NCBI RefSeq assembly: GCF_000221045.1
Contig: NC_015856.1
Coordinates: 4,236,542-4,300,541, forward strand
Source: Collimonas fungivorans Ter331
GTDB lineage: Bacteria > Pseudomonadota > Gammaproteobacteria > Burkholderiales > Burkholderiaceae_D
DNA: 64,000 bases
Direction: 5' to 3'
The notes beneath the pieces are model-generated. The model did no database searches. It was not told the DNA's origin and was given only the letters and a program-made list of their open reading frames with translations. Shown piece after piece: positions 35,254-43,894 of this stretch. How positions within the stretch are numbered: the first letter of the stretch is position 1; each line of letters opens with the position of its first letter. The translations under genes were made by a program, and so were the position numbers.

Positions 35254-37335
35254 GTGAAACGCTCTCTGATTTGTGCAGCAGTGCTGACACTGGTTGCAGG
35301 CTATACCAGCTCCACCGCCAGTTTCGCCCAGACCCCGCGCACCGTGGCCGCCGCTATCGTCGCGCCGGCATCGCCGCTGGCCAGCGGCATCGACATGCAG
35401 AACGCCGACCTGGCGGTACGCCCCCAGGACGACTTCTATAGCTACGTCAACGGCAGCTGGCTCAAGAAAACCGAAATCCCCGCCGACAAATCGTCTTGGG
35501 GCGCGTTCTACGAGCTGCGTGAAAATTCCCTGAACCAGCTGCACACCATCGTCGATGCGGTCAGCGCGGAGAAGAACATCGCGCCCGGCTCCAACCAGCA
35601 GAAAATCGCCGACCTGTACGCCAGCTACATGGATGAGCCGGCGCTGGAAACACTCGGCGCCAAACCGCTGGATGCCGAGTTCGCCAAAGTCGACGCGCTG
35701 AAGGACAAGAAACAGATCCCCGCCCTGATCGCCCACCTGAACAGCATCGGCGTCAATGCGCCGTATGACATCGGCATCCACCAGGACGCCAAGGATTCCA
35801 GCAAGGTGATCGCCGACCTCGGCCAAAGCGGCCTCGGCCTGCCGGACCGCGACTATTACCTGAAAGCCGACGACGCCAAGCTGAAAGACACGCTGGCCAA
35901 GTACCGCGCGCATATCGAAACCATGCTGGCGCTGTCCGGCGACAAGGCCGCGAAGAAAAACGCCGCCAGCATCGTCGCTCTGGAAACCGCACTGGCCAAG
36001 GTGCAATGGACCAAGGTCGAGAACCGCGATCCGGTCAAGACCTACAACCGGGTCGAGCTGGCGCAGCTGCATGCACTGGCTCCGCACTACGAGTGGGACG
36101 GCTACCTGTCCGGCGCCGGCCTGAAAGACAAGGTGACCTACCTGGTGGTCAGCCAGCCTAGCTATATCAAGGGCTTCGACAAGATCCTGGAAAAGACCCC
36201 ACTGCCGGTCTGGAAAGCGTATTTCAAGTGGCACGTGCTGAGCAGTTTCGCCTCTGACCTCTCCAAGCAGTATGTCGACCAGAACTTCGCATTCAAGGGC
36301 ACCGTGCTGCGCGGCGTACCGGAAAACGAACCACGCTGGAAGCGCGGCATCAATGTGGTTGAAGCCAGCGTCGGCGAGGGCCTGGGCCAGCTCTACGTGC
36401 AGCAGTTCTTCCCGCCTGAGAACAAGGCGCGCATGGAAAAGCTGGTGGCCAACCTGATCGCCGCCTACAATCATAGCATCGACGGCCTCGACTGGATGGG
36501 CGCCGACACCAAGAAGCAGGCGCAAAAGAAACTGTCGACGCTGATGCTGAAGATCGGCTATCCCGACAAATGGCGCGATTATTCAGCCCTGAGCATCAAG
36601 CGCGACGACCTGGTCGGCAACGTGATCCGCGCCCGCGAGTTTGAATTCAAGCGCAACATCGACAAGCTCGGCAAACCGGTCGACCGCACCGAATGGGGCA
36701 TGACGCCGCAAACCGTGAATGCCTACTACAACCCGGAGTTCAACGAAATCGTGTTCCCGGCGGCGATCCTGCAACCGCCGTTCTTCAACGCCAACGCTGA
36801 CGACGCGGTCAACTATGGCGGCATCGGCGCGGTGATCGGCCATGAAATCAGCCACGGATTCGACGACCAGGGCAGCCAGTACGACGAAATCGGCAACCTG
36901 CGCGACTGGTGGACCAAGGAAGACCACGAGAAATTCGCGGTCAAGACCAAGGCCCTGGTGGCGCAATACGGCGCCTACAGCCCGGTTCCCGGCTACAAGG
37001 TCAACGGCGAGCTGACCCTGGGTGAAAACATCGCGGACAACTCCGGTCTGACCATCGCCTACAAGGCTTACCACCTGTCCCTGGACGGCAAGACGCCACC
37101 CGTGATCGACGGCCTCACCGGCGACCAGCGCTTGTATCTGGGCTGGGCCCAGGTATGGCGCGGCAAGGTGCGCGACGCCCAGGCCATCGTCTATGTAAAA
37201 ACCGATCCGCACTCGCCGCCGCGTTTCCGCGGCAACGGCACACTGGGCAACCAGCCTGGTTTCTACAGCGCGTTCGACGTCAAGCCGGGCGACAAGATGT
37301 ACCTGCCGCCGGAGCAACGCGTCCTGATGTGGTAA
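35254..37335 (+). CDS. Exported M13-family zinc metallopeptidase (neprilysin/PepO type)
   Basis: A secreted endopeptidase of the neprilysin family acting on small peptides. The zinc site is GAVIGHEISHGFDDQG (HExxH), with the third ligand in LTLGENIADNSGLTIAYKAY (ExxxD) and the substrate-binding NAYYNPEFNEIVFPAAILQPPFF upstream. The GTG at 35254 is preferred: it follows AAGGA at 10-base spacing and gives a good signal peptide VKRSLICAAVLTLVAGYTSSTASFA (693 residues). Longer starts at 35227 or 35185 would bury the signal. It sits 114 bases after the M1 peptidase gene. Confidence 0.93.
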   Translation: MKRSLICAAVLTLVAGYTSSTASFAQTPRTVAAAIVAPASPLASGIDMQNADLAVRPQDDFYSYVNGSWLKKTEIPADKSSWGAFYELRENSLNQLHTIVDAVSAEKNIAPGSNQQKIADLYASYMDEPALETLGAKPLDAEFAKVDALKDKKQIPALIAHLNSIGVNAPYDIGIHQDAKDSSKVIADLGQSGLGLPDRDYYLKADDAKLKDTLAKYRAHIETMLALSGDKAAKKNAASIVALETALAKVQWTKVENRDPVKTYNRVELAQLHALAPHYEWDGYLSGAGLKDKVTYLVVSQPSYIKGFDKILEKTPLPVWKAYFKWHVLSSFASDLSKQYVDQNFAFKGTVLRGVPENEPRWKRGINVVEASVGEGLGQLYVQQFFPPENKARMEKLVANLIAAYNHSIDGLDWMGADTKKQAQKKLSTLMLKIGYPDKWRDYSALSIKRDDLVGNVIRAREFEFKRNIDKLGKPVDRTEWGMTPQTVNAYYNPEFNEIVFPAAILQPPFFNANADDAVNYGGIGAVIGHEISHGFDDQGSQYDEIGNLRDWWTKEDHEKFAVKTKALVAQYGAYSPVPGYKVNGELTLGENIADNSGLTIAYKAYHLSLDGKTPPVIDGLTGDQRLYLGWAQVWRGKVRDAQAIVYVKTDPHSPPRFRGNGTLGNQPGFYSAFDVKPGDKMYLPPEQRVLMW

Positions 37336-37361
37336 ACACCGCAGTCATTGCTGTGATCCGG

Positions 37362-37392
37362 AAGCCATCGACTCTGTCGGTGGCTTTTTTTA
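37362..37392 (+). terminator. Rho-independent terminator of the M13 peptidase gene
   Basis: Arms AAGCCATCGAC / GTCGGTGGCTT (one G-U pair), loop TCT, then a run of seven T bases. Confidence 0.9.
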
Positions 37393-37398
37393 TTTACC

Positions 37399-37430
37399 GT
37401 AGGGTGGGCATAAAGGCGTGCCCACCCTAC
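37399..37430. repeat. Solo 32-bp GTAGGGTGGGCA palindrome
   Basis: Perfect 12-bp arms GTAGGGTGGGCA / TGCCCACCCTAC around an 8-base centre. It equals one terminal unit of the elements at 704-823 and 21934-22005 and lies next to a decayed gene. Confidence 0.8.
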
Positions 37431-37599
37431 ACAAGATAATTGTTGCGAACCCGTTCGACATCGATCTCGAGCACCTGGCGCAGGTAACGCTCCATGCCGC
37501 GATGCGACGCCCGTCCGCAGCCAGGTAGCCGCCCAGGTCGCGGACATTCCGGATCGCCTCGAAACCGAGCTCGCCATGGCCAGGCCCGGGGTTCAGCAT
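37427..37599 (-). pseudogene. Remnant of a protein-tyrosine/serine phosphatase with internal deletion
   Basis: Reading the minus strand from 37599, the sequence gives MLNPGPGHGELGFEAIRNVRDLGGYLAADGRR, the N-terminus of a Tyr/Ser phosphatase (N-x-RDLGGY-x-x-DGR). It then shifts frame and reads ERYLRQVLEIDVERVRNNYLV up to a stop at 37427, which matches the C-terminal helix of the same family. The central catalytic region with the HCxxGxxR loop is absent. The simplest explanation is an internal deletion that fused the two ends out of frame. The palindromic repeat at 37399-37430 overlaps the 3' end. Confidence 0.7.
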
Positions 37600-37785
37600 G
37601 CGCCCCACTGCGCGCCGGCATATTTTGAAAGCATCCTTGCTCCTTATCATTTGACAATGCATGAAGGCTATCATCAAGCCAAAGAGACGGTCCAGCACGG
37701 GTCCGGCACAGCTCCAGCACAAGACAGTCTGTTGGTTTTAGTAAACCCGCAAAACCTCTAATTACCGTCAAAACCACGTCTTCTT

Positions 37786-37814
37786 TTGTTTTCATCAAGC
37801 AATCTCTCTATAAT
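37786..37814 (+). promoter_or_regulatory. Sigma70-type promoter for the amino-acid binding protein gene
   Basis: TTGTTT (37786-37791), 17-base spacer, perfect TATAAT (37809-37814), about 80 bases before the start at 37894. Confidence 0.65.
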
Positions 37815-37893
37815 ACGCGACGGCGCAATGGGGGAAGGTATGATTCATGCCTACCCTGCTGCATCGCTTGATCAACATCAGAAAGTGGCAATC

Positions 37894-39060
37894 ATGCATC
37901 TTCACCGTCGTCTTTTTTCCGGTTTTCTCTCCTTCATCCTGCCGCTCGTCGTCGGCGCCGCCCTCCCGCTGTCGGCCAGTTTTGCCGAATCCGGCGTCAC
38001 CGACCAGAAAATCATCCTGGGGCAATCCGCGGCATTTTCCGGCCCGGCCGCCCAGCTGGGCATCCAGATGAATGCCGGCGCCAAAGCCTATTTCGATTCC
38101 GTGAATGAGCAGGGTGGCGTGTTTGGACGACAGATCGAAATCATCAAGGCCGACGATAAATACGAAGCCGACCTGGCCGCAGCCAATACCAAGCGCCTGA
38201 TTGAAAAAGACGATGTGTTCGCCTTGTTCGGTTATGTCGGCACGCCTACCAGCAACGCCGCCCTGCCGATTTTCACGCAAGCCGGCGTGCCGTTCTTTGC
38301 CCCGGTCACCGGCGCCCAGTCGCTGCGCGAGCCGCTGAACCGCCAGGTTTTCAACATCCGCGCCAGCTACTTCGACGAAACCGAGCACCTGGTGGAAAAA
38401 CTGGCCAACGTCGGCATCAAGAACATTGCCGTGTTCTACCAGAACGACGCCTATGGCCGCGCCGGGCTGGAAGGCGTGCAGCGCGCGCTGAAGAAGATGA
38501 ACCTGGAACTGGTCGAAGCGGCCACGGTGGAACGCAACAGCACCGACGTCAAGGGGGCCGTCAGCAAGATCCTGCCGAAACGCCCTGCCGCAATCATCCA
38601 GATCAGCGCCTATGCTTCCTGCGCCGCTTACATCAAGGAAATGCGCAAGGCCGGCTATAACGGCCAGTTCTACAATGTCTCGTTCGTCGGCAGCCAGGCT
38701 TTGGCCGACGCCTTGGGCAAGGATGGCGAAGGCGTGGTGATTTCCCAGGTGGTGCCGTTCCCGTGGAGCTCGTCGACCCCGGTGCTCGCCGAATATACCA
38801 AGCTGATGCAGAAAGCCGGCGTCAAGGAGCCTAATTTCTCCAGCCTGGAAGGTTTCATCGCCGCCAAGGTATTCGTCGAGGGCTTGAAGCGGGCCGGCAA
38901 GGACCTGACCCGCGCCAAGCTGGTCAAGGCGCTGGAAACCATCAACATGAAGAACTATAACGGCGGCGGCTTCGACGTGAATTTCAGCGGCAGCAACCAC
39001 AGCGGTTCGAAATTTGTCGAAATGACCATGATCACCAAGGACAAGAAGTTCCTGAACTGA
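37894..39060 (+). CDS. ABC transporter substrate-binding protein, branched-chain amino-acid type
   Basis: Periplasmic type-1 binding protein of the LivJ/LivK class. The 388-residue product starts at the ATG at 37894 with signal peptide MHLHRRLFSGFLSFILPLVVGAALPLSASFA. The mature region shows SGVTDQKIILGQSAAFSGPAAQLGIQMNAGAKAYFDSVNEQGGVFGR, the family N-terminus, and FGYVGTPTSNAALPIFTQAGVPFFAPVTGAQ. No permease or ATPase gene is next to it, so it is an orphan receptor that must share a transporter or act in sensing. The longer frame from 37786 overlaps the promoter and is not used. Confidence 0.9.
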   Translation: MHLHRRLFSGFLSFILPLVVGAALPLSASFAESGVTDQKIILGQSAAFSGPAAQLGIQMNAGAKAYFDSVNEQGGVFGRQIEIIKADDKYEADLAAANTKRLIEKDDVFALFGYVGTPTSNAALPIFTQAGVPFFAPVTGAQSLREPLNRQVFNIRASYFDETEHLVEKLANVGIKNIAVFYQNDAYGRAGLEGVQRALKKMNLELVEAATVERNSTDVKGAVSKILPKRPAAIIQISAYASCAAYIKEMRKAGYNGQFYNVSFVGSQALADALGKDGEGVVISQVVPFPWSSSTPVLAEYTKLMQKAGVKEPNFSSLEGFIAAKVFVEGLKRAGKDLTRAKLVKALETINMKNYNGGGFDVNFSGSNHSGSKFVEMTMITKDKKFLN

Positions 39061-39084
39061 CGATTGCGTCAGGCATCGCAGAAT

Positions 39085-39113
39085 AAAAAATCCGGCCTGA
39101 TGCCGAATTTTTT
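39085..39113. terminator. Bidirectional terminator between convergent genes
   Basis: Arms AAAAAATCCGGC / GCCGAATTTTTT (one mismatch), 5-base loop, U-tracts on both strands; serves the binding protein and the convergent dehydrogenase gene. Confidence 0.85.
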
Positions 39114-39134
39114 ATGGCTCAAATATTCATTGCC

Positions 39135-40067
39135 TCAAATCGGCGTCAATACCGCCTGCCCGGAAAAATGCCGCCTGGCGTTTTCCAGGAACAGGCGGAC
39201 TGTCTCGGCCACCGACTCCGGCGACCAGCCGGCCACATGCGGCGTCAGCACCGCGTTCGGCAGATCGAGCAGTTCCGCCGGCGGCAGCGGCTCGCTCTCG
39301 TAGACATCGAGGCCGGCGCCGGCAACCCGCCCTTCGCGCAAGGCCAGCGCCAGCGCCGCGGTATCAATCACGCTGCCGCGCGCGATATTCACAATAAACC
39401 CTTGCGGCCCCAGGGCATCCAGCACCGGGCGGTTGATCAGGTGGCGGGTAGCGGCGCCGCCGGGCGTGGCGACCACCAGGAAATCGGCCCATTGCGCCAG
39501 TTCCAGCACCGAAGCGAAATAGGCGAACGGCGTCTCGCTGCGCACCGAACGGTTGTGATAGCCGATCGTCATGTCGAAACCCGCGGCACGGCGCGCAATC
39601 TGTTTGCCGATGGTGCCGAGTCCGATGATGCCGAGACGCTTGCCGGATACGCTGGGCGGCAAAGGCAAGGCGTCGCGCCAGATGCCCTGGTGCAGGGCCA
39701 CCCCCAGCTGCGGAATGCCGCGCACCGTCGCCAGCAGCAAACCCATGGCATGGTCAGCGACGCAGGCGTCATTGGTGCCGGCGCCGTTGGATACCGTGAT
39801 GCCGCGCTCGCGCGCAGCGGCGACATCGATGTTCTCGAAACCGGCGCCCAGCGCGCAAACCAGTTCCAGCTTGGGCAAGGCGGCGATTTCATTGGCGTGC
39901 AAGCCGATCGAACCGATGGTCAGCACCGCCCGTATGGCATCGGCGTGGCTGGCGATGGCGGCGCCGCGCTGCTCGGCGGTGGGCGCATAGACTATCTGGA
40001 AGTCTTGGCCGATGCGTTGCAGGCCTTGGTCGGACAAGGGATTGAGGATCAGGAGAGTAGGAAGCAT
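39135..40067 (-). CDS. D-2-hydroxyacid dehydrogenase (glyoxylate/hydroxypyruvate reductase-like)
   Basis: NAD(P)H-dependent oxidoreductase of the D-isomer 2-hydroxyacid dehydrogenase family. It has the Rossmann motif KRLGIIGLGTIGKQIARR, and the catalytic Arg-Glu-His set in NIARGSVIDTAAL, LDVYESEPLPP and TPHVAGWSPES. From the ATG at 40067 (MLPTLLILNPLSDQG) the protein has 310 residues, typical of the family; an ATG at 40082 would add five residues. Substrate is not predictable in detail. Confidence 0.9.
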   Translation of the reverse strand: MLPTLLILNPLSDQGLQRIGQDFQIVYAPTAEQRGAAIASHADAIRAVLTIGSIGLHANEIAALPKLELVCALGAGFENIDVAAARERGITVSNGAGTNDACVADHAMGLLLATVRGIPQLGVALHQGIWRDALPLPPSVSGKRLGIIGLGTIGKQIARRAAGFDMTIGYHNRSVRSETPFAYFASVLELAQWADFLVVATPGGAATRHLINRPVLDALGPQGFIVNIARGSVIDTAALALALREGRVAGAGLDVYESEPLPPAELLDLPNAVLTPHVAGWSPESVAETVRLFLENARRHFSGQAVLTPI

Positions 40068-40167
40068 TGGCGGCCGGGGCAAGAAATGTTGTGGGCAAGC
40101 TGCGCCGATAGCGCAGTGCCTACAATGATAATCTCGAAACCGTATTTCCCGCTTGGCCGGCGGGAAT

Positions 40168-40809
40168 TCAGATCAGCGCCAGCCGCTTCTTGATCTGGTC
40201 GATGGGCCAGACGCCGATCACCTTGTCCGACAGGCGCCCTTCGCTTTCGTCGGTGCCTTCGATGATGTAGCGGCTAGGCGCGGGGAAATGGAAAGGCCCC
40301 AGTTCCAGGTTCAGGCGGCGCCATTCGCCCAGGGCGATCTCGCCGTTCGCTTCAAAGCCGCGGAACGAATAACTGGAGGTCAGCAGGTAAAGGGCGCCGC
40401 TGTCGCAGATGTTCTTCAGCGCGGAAAAAATCCCTTGCAGCGGCAAATGCACCAGGCAGTCCCGGCAAAACACCGCATCGGCCCGGGGCAACGGGGTATT
40501 GATCAGGTCGAGCTGCACGAACTGCCGCCCGGCCTGGCCGAATTTCTCGCGGTTGCGCTCGACCAGCTGCGGCACGATATCGGCGCCGATATAGTCGACC
40601 CTGGAGAGGTCGACATGCTGCATCCAGTTGAAATCGCCGCAGGGCAAATCCAGCATCGAGCGGATATTGAACTCCTCCAGCAGGTACGGCAGCTCGCGCT
40701 GCAGGTGCCGGGTCCGGTACAGCTCGGAGCCTGGTCCGGAAACCGATTCGCTGCTCCCCCAATTGTTACCTTGATAGATCTCGGTAAAAACCTTCTCCGC
40801 TTGGCTCAT
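40168..40809 (-). CDS. Class I SAM-dependent methyltransferase
   Basis: A 213-residue methyltransferase with SAM motif I SMLDLPCGDFNWMQHVDL, motif II VDYIGADIVPQLVERN, and a motif IV-like CRDCLVHLPLQGIFSALKNI. The opening VFTEIYQGNNWGSSESVSGPGS resembles enzymes acting on glycans or lipids rather than small molecules, but the substrate is unknown. It is divergent from the double-domain glycosyltransferase at 40963, suggesting both act on the same surface glycan. Confidence 0.8.
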   Translation of the reverse strand: MSQAEKVFTEIYQGNNWGSSESVSGPGSELYRTRHLQRELPYLLEEFNIRSMLDLPCGDFNWMQHVDLSRVDYIGADIVPQLVERNREKFGQAGRQFVQLDLINTPLPRADAVFCRDCLVHLPLQGIFSALKNICDSGALYLLTSSYSFRGFEANGEIALGEWRRLNLELGPFHFPAPSRYIIEGTDESEGRLSDKVIGVWPIDQIKKRLALI

Positions 40810-40962
40810 GGTTCACGCTTTCTTTCGTCATTGTTTTATTATCGACAGGCGCTGCTGGCTGAGAGCAATTTACTGAACAATGGCGATAAAAGCAATTTGG
40901 ATGTCAAAATACGTGTTGCATGCTCGCCCTGTCCGGAGCTGCGCTATAGGAGAGAGGTAAAA

Positions 40963-42318
40963 ATGGCTTTGTGCATCAGCGTGTTTGAACGGCTGGACCC
41001 GCAGGTTCTGCGTAATCATCAGCATTACTGCAGCCTGTTCGGCTATCCCCACCGCTGGGTAGAAACCGCGCACATCGCCCATCCCATGCTGCGCCAGGCG
41101 TACCGCTACCACGTGCTGCTGCAGGAATTGCGGCAAGCCGCCGACAACGACTGGGTCCTGCTGCTCGATTGCAACGCCGTCATCGTCCATCCGCTGGCGA
41201 TGGATACCCTGCTGGCCGGGCGCGACGCGCTGCTGGTCAAAGGCCCTACCCGCAGCCCGTCGGGCGAACCGCGGGTCGTCATGAACAACATGCTGGCGCT
41301 GCGCAATACCGCAGAAAACCGCAAGATCCTGCACGACATCGTTTTTATCCTGCACAAAGCCCTGATCCGGGATGAAATCGGGAGAAGCGAGCTGAGCCTG
41401 CTGGAGCAATTCCCGGCGCTGGATGTCAACGCCATGATCGGCGACGGCTACGTCAACGTCAGCTGGTACATCTCGAAATGGTTCGACGCCCGCATCTTCG
41501 TGCTCAACCTCGGCCCCTGGCCCTCGGCCGAAGGCGAACCGGACCATGACATCCTGTTCGACCTGCGCATGAAAAACCTGCTGGTGCGGCAAGTCAACGG
41601 CGCCTTGATCGACGGCTTGCCGCTGCTGAAGACACCGGCCTACCCGGCGCTTTCCGAGGAGCCGCTGTCCAGTTTCAATCCGCAAGGAAAAATCGCGCTG
41701 GTGACGCTCTACACCCACCACATCGCTGACTACGCGCGCATCTCCGAGCACAATGTAAAACGCTACTGCGACCGCCACGGCTACGCCTACCATGTGTATC
41801 GCGCCATTCCGGAACAGCTCGACAGCAGCATATCCGGATCCTGGGTCAAGAGCTGGCTGCTGGCGCGCCACCTGGCGGAGCACGACTGGGTGATCTGGAT
41901 AGACGCCGACATCCTGTTCACCAATCCATCCAAAAAGCTGGAGCCGCTGCTGGCAGGCCGCGACCTGCTGTTCGCCAAGGACATCGGCGGCTGGGAACTG
42001 AATTCCGGCGTGATGGCTTTCCGCAATACGGCCGAGAACGCCGCATTGCTGGAACAGATATGGCAATGCGTCAACCAGGTCGACGACAAATCCTCGGTCT
42101 ACAGCAGCCAGGGCGACCAGTTCCACACCATCGAAGCATTGCGCGCGGCCGGCAAGCTCAACGAGCAGTCGATTGTCGATTGCCTCGCCATCAATACGCC
42201 GCCGCAGTTCAGCACCAGCGATACCCTGCTGACGCACTACTTCGGCTGGGGCGAGCCGTACCGCTCGGTGTATATGGCGGACGACGACACCATGTCGCAA
42301 AGAAACCGCGGAAACTAA
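40963..42318 (+). CDS. Glycosyltransferase with two tandem GT domains (GMA12/MNN10-like)
   Basis: A 451-residue protein made of two related halves. Half 2 (about 243-451) begins KIALVTLYTHHIADY and has the sugar-nucleotide site WVIWIDADILFTNPS (DxD at 314-316), then LLAGRDLLFAKD and LNSGVMAFRNTAEN. Half 1 (about 1-235) repeats the pattern: LCISVFERLDPQ, WVLLLDCNAVIVHP, LLAGRDALLVKG, MNNMLALRNTAEN, but its DxD is DCN (69-71). Only half 2 is therefore clearly competent. The start at 40963 follows AGGAGAGAGG; upstream in-frame sequence is the shadow of the methyltransferase gene. No signal or membrane segment. Confidence 0.85.
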   Translation: MALCISVFERLDPQVLRNHQHYCSLFGYPHRWVETAHIAHPMLRQAYRYHVLLQELRQAADNDWVLLLDCNAVIVHPLAMDTLLAGRDALLVKGPTRSPSGEPRVVMNNMLALRNTAENRKILHDIVFILHKALIRDEIGRSELSLLEQFPALDVNAMIGDGYVNVSWYISKWFDARIFVLNLGPWPSAEGEPDHDILFDLRMKNLLVRQVNGALIDGLPLLKTPAYPALSEEPLSSFNPQGKIALVTLYTHHIADYARISEHNVKRYCDRHGYAYHVYRAIPEQLDSSISGSWVKSWLLARHLAEHDWVIWIDADILFTNPSKKLEPLLAGRDLLFAKDIGGWELNSGVMAFRNTAENAALLEQIWQCVNQVDDKSSVYSSQGDQFHTIEALRAAGKLNEQSIVDCLAINTPPQFSTSDTLLTHYFGWGEPYRSVYMADDDTMSQRNRGN

Positions 42319-42405
42319 TCACTGCGCCGTACGCAGCTTTCCCTCATATCGGCAAACGCATGCGCGGCGCATGCGTTTGCCTTCGAATCATTTTCTGGAA
42401 CCGGC

Positions 42406-43683
42406 ATGCAAATTTTCCTCGTACAGCTCAGCGTCATCATCCTTGCCGCCTTTATCTGCGGGACCGCGGCGGAAAAGCTGGGCCAGTCGCGGGTGGTCGG
42501 GGAAATTGCCGCCGGCCTGCTGCTCGGCCCCTCCGTCCTCGGCGCAATCGATATCCATGCCTATGATTTCCTGTTCGGCAGCGCCAGCATGCCGGCCTCG
42601 GCCCTGTCGCAGCTGGGAGAACTCGGCCTGGTGCTGCTGATGTTCCAACTTGGGCTGCATCTGGACCTGAAGAGCTTGCAGGGACGACGCCAGGCGAACG
42701 CGCCGTTGCTGGTCGCCCTGCTGGGAATGCTGATCCCGTTTGCCCTTGGCTGCGCCATCGGCGCCATCTCCAGGCCATGGATTGCACCGCACGCCGAAGC
42801 TGTCGGATATGTGCTGTTTTGCGGCCTGGCGCTGTCGATATCGGCAGTGCCCGTGATGGCCAGGATCGTCATGGATTTACGCATGGCCGATTCTTATCCG
42901 GCGACCGTCGCGCTAGCCTCGGCGACGCTCACGGACATACTCGGCTGGCTGTTGCTGGCGGTGATCGCCGCCTTCGCGGCCGGCACGTATTCATTCAGCC
43001 GCACACTGCACGACCTGGCCCTGCTGGCGGTGTTTGTGGCTTTTTCCCTGTTGCTGGCCAAACCGCTTTGGCGCAGCGTGCTGAGCCGGGGCAAGACGAC
43101 CGAAGCATCGGCGCCGTCCGCCGGGATATTGGCATGCGTAGCCTGTTATGTGCTCCTGTCCTCATGGGTCACCGCGGCGATCGGCTTCCACAGCGCCTTC
43201 GGCGCCCTGATGGCGGCCCTGGTGCTGCGCGGCCACGCCGATCTGGCGCAGGCCTGGCGGCGCCAGGTGACGGGTTTTGTCGAACTGGTCCTGATGCCGG
43301 TTTTTTTCGCCTACGCCGGCATCCACGTGTCGCTGGGCAGCGTGCAGTCGCCCGATTTCTGGCAATGGTTCCTGCTGTTCCTGGCGGCGGCGATCCTGGG
43401 AAAATTCGGCGGCAGCTACCTGGGTGCGCGCTGGTCCGGCATCCCCCACCGCGATGCCAGGATCATCGGCGCGCTGATGAACACTCGCGGCCTGATGGAA
43501 CTGATCGTGCTGACGATAGGGCTGCAACTCGGCATCCTGCCGGTTTCCGTGTATTCGATGCTGGTGCTGATGGCGCTGGTGACAACGGCGATGACCGTGC
43601 CGCTGCTGCGGTTCTGGCGGCGCCAGGACAAGGTGCTTGCAGGCGGCCGCAAGGCGAACGGCGCCGACCAGATGTCAACTTAA
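42406..43683 (+). CDS. CPA2-family cation/proton antiporter
   Basis: A 425-residue inner-membrane antiporter of the KefB/NapA class without the C-terminal TrkA-N domain. About 12 hydrophobic helices; the opening QIFLVQLSVIILAAFICGTAAEKLGQSRVVGEIAAGLLLGPSVLG is the family signature, and SATLTDILGWLLLAVIAAF carries the conserved acidic residue of the transport helix. Substrate (sodium or potassium) not assignable. It is separated from the polysaccharide operon by an AT-rich promoter region. Confidence 0.88.
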   Translation: MQIFLVQLSVIILAAFICGTAAEKLGQSRVVGEIAAGLLLGPSVLGAIDIHAYDFLFGSASMPASALSQLGELGLVLLMFQLGLHLDLKSLQGRRQANAPLLVALLGMLIPFALGCAIGAISRPWIAPHAEAVGYVLFCGLALSISAVPVMARIVMDLRMADSYPATVALASATLTDILGWLLLAVIAAFAAGTYSFSRTLHDLALLAVFVAFSLLLAKPLWRSVLSRGKTTEASAPSAGILACVACYVLLSSWVTAAIGFHSAFGALMAALVLRGHADLAQAWRRQVTGFVELVLMPVFFAYAGIHVSLGSVQSPDFWQWFLLFLAAAILGKFGGSYLGARWSGIPHRDARIIGALMNTRGLMELIVLTIGLQLGILPVSVYSMLVLMALVTTAMTVPLLRFWRRQDKVLAGGRKANGADQMST

Positions 43684-43762
43684 ATAACATCATCCAAAAC
43701 CTCATAATTTTTAACATTCGTTAACAATAAAAAAATAAGCAACAGCCCTTTTTATTATAATA

Positions 43763-43792
43763 TTTACATTAATATCAATATAACTCTATAAT
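43763..43792 (+). promoter_or_regulatory. Sigma70-type promoter of the polysaccharide operon
   Basis: TTTACA (43763-43768), 18-base spacer, perfect TATAAT (43787-43792) in a very AT-rich stretch, about 200 bases before the wecB-like start. Confidence 0.65.
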
Positions 43793-43796
43793 GAGT

Positions 43797-43820
43797 ATAT
43801 ATTTCCACAAGGAAATATAT
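43797..43820 (+). promoter_or_regulatory. Perfect 10-bp inverted repeat at the predicted transcription start
   Basis: Arms ATATATTTCC / GGAAATATAT around ACAA, beginning 4 bases after the -10 box. It may be an operator or the first hairpin of the mRNA leader. The ACAAGGA overlap resembles a CsrA-binding site. Confidence 0.55.
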
Positions 43821-43831
43821 TTATAAAACAG

Positions 43832-43894
43832 GCAAGCATGGATACCGTGCTTGCTACAGCTCCCCCCAGCCACCCGCTGCTGGCCAAGGGTGGC
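43832..43894 (+). promoter_or_regulatory. Two further stem-loops in the operon leader
   Basis: 43832-43854: 10-bp stem GCAAGCATGG / CCGTGCTTGC (one G-U) with triloop ATA. 43869-43894: GCCACCC / GGGTGGC stem with a 12-base loop. A smaller GCC-GGATA-GGC hairpin lies at 43922-43932. No protein-coding sense is apparent in this leader. Confidence 0.55.

Noticed and set aside
40153-40962. Large N-terminal extension of the glycosyltransferase frame
   Set aside because: This stretch is the opposite strand of the methyltransferase gene; the real start at 40963 has a strong ribosome-binding site and the family N-terminus.
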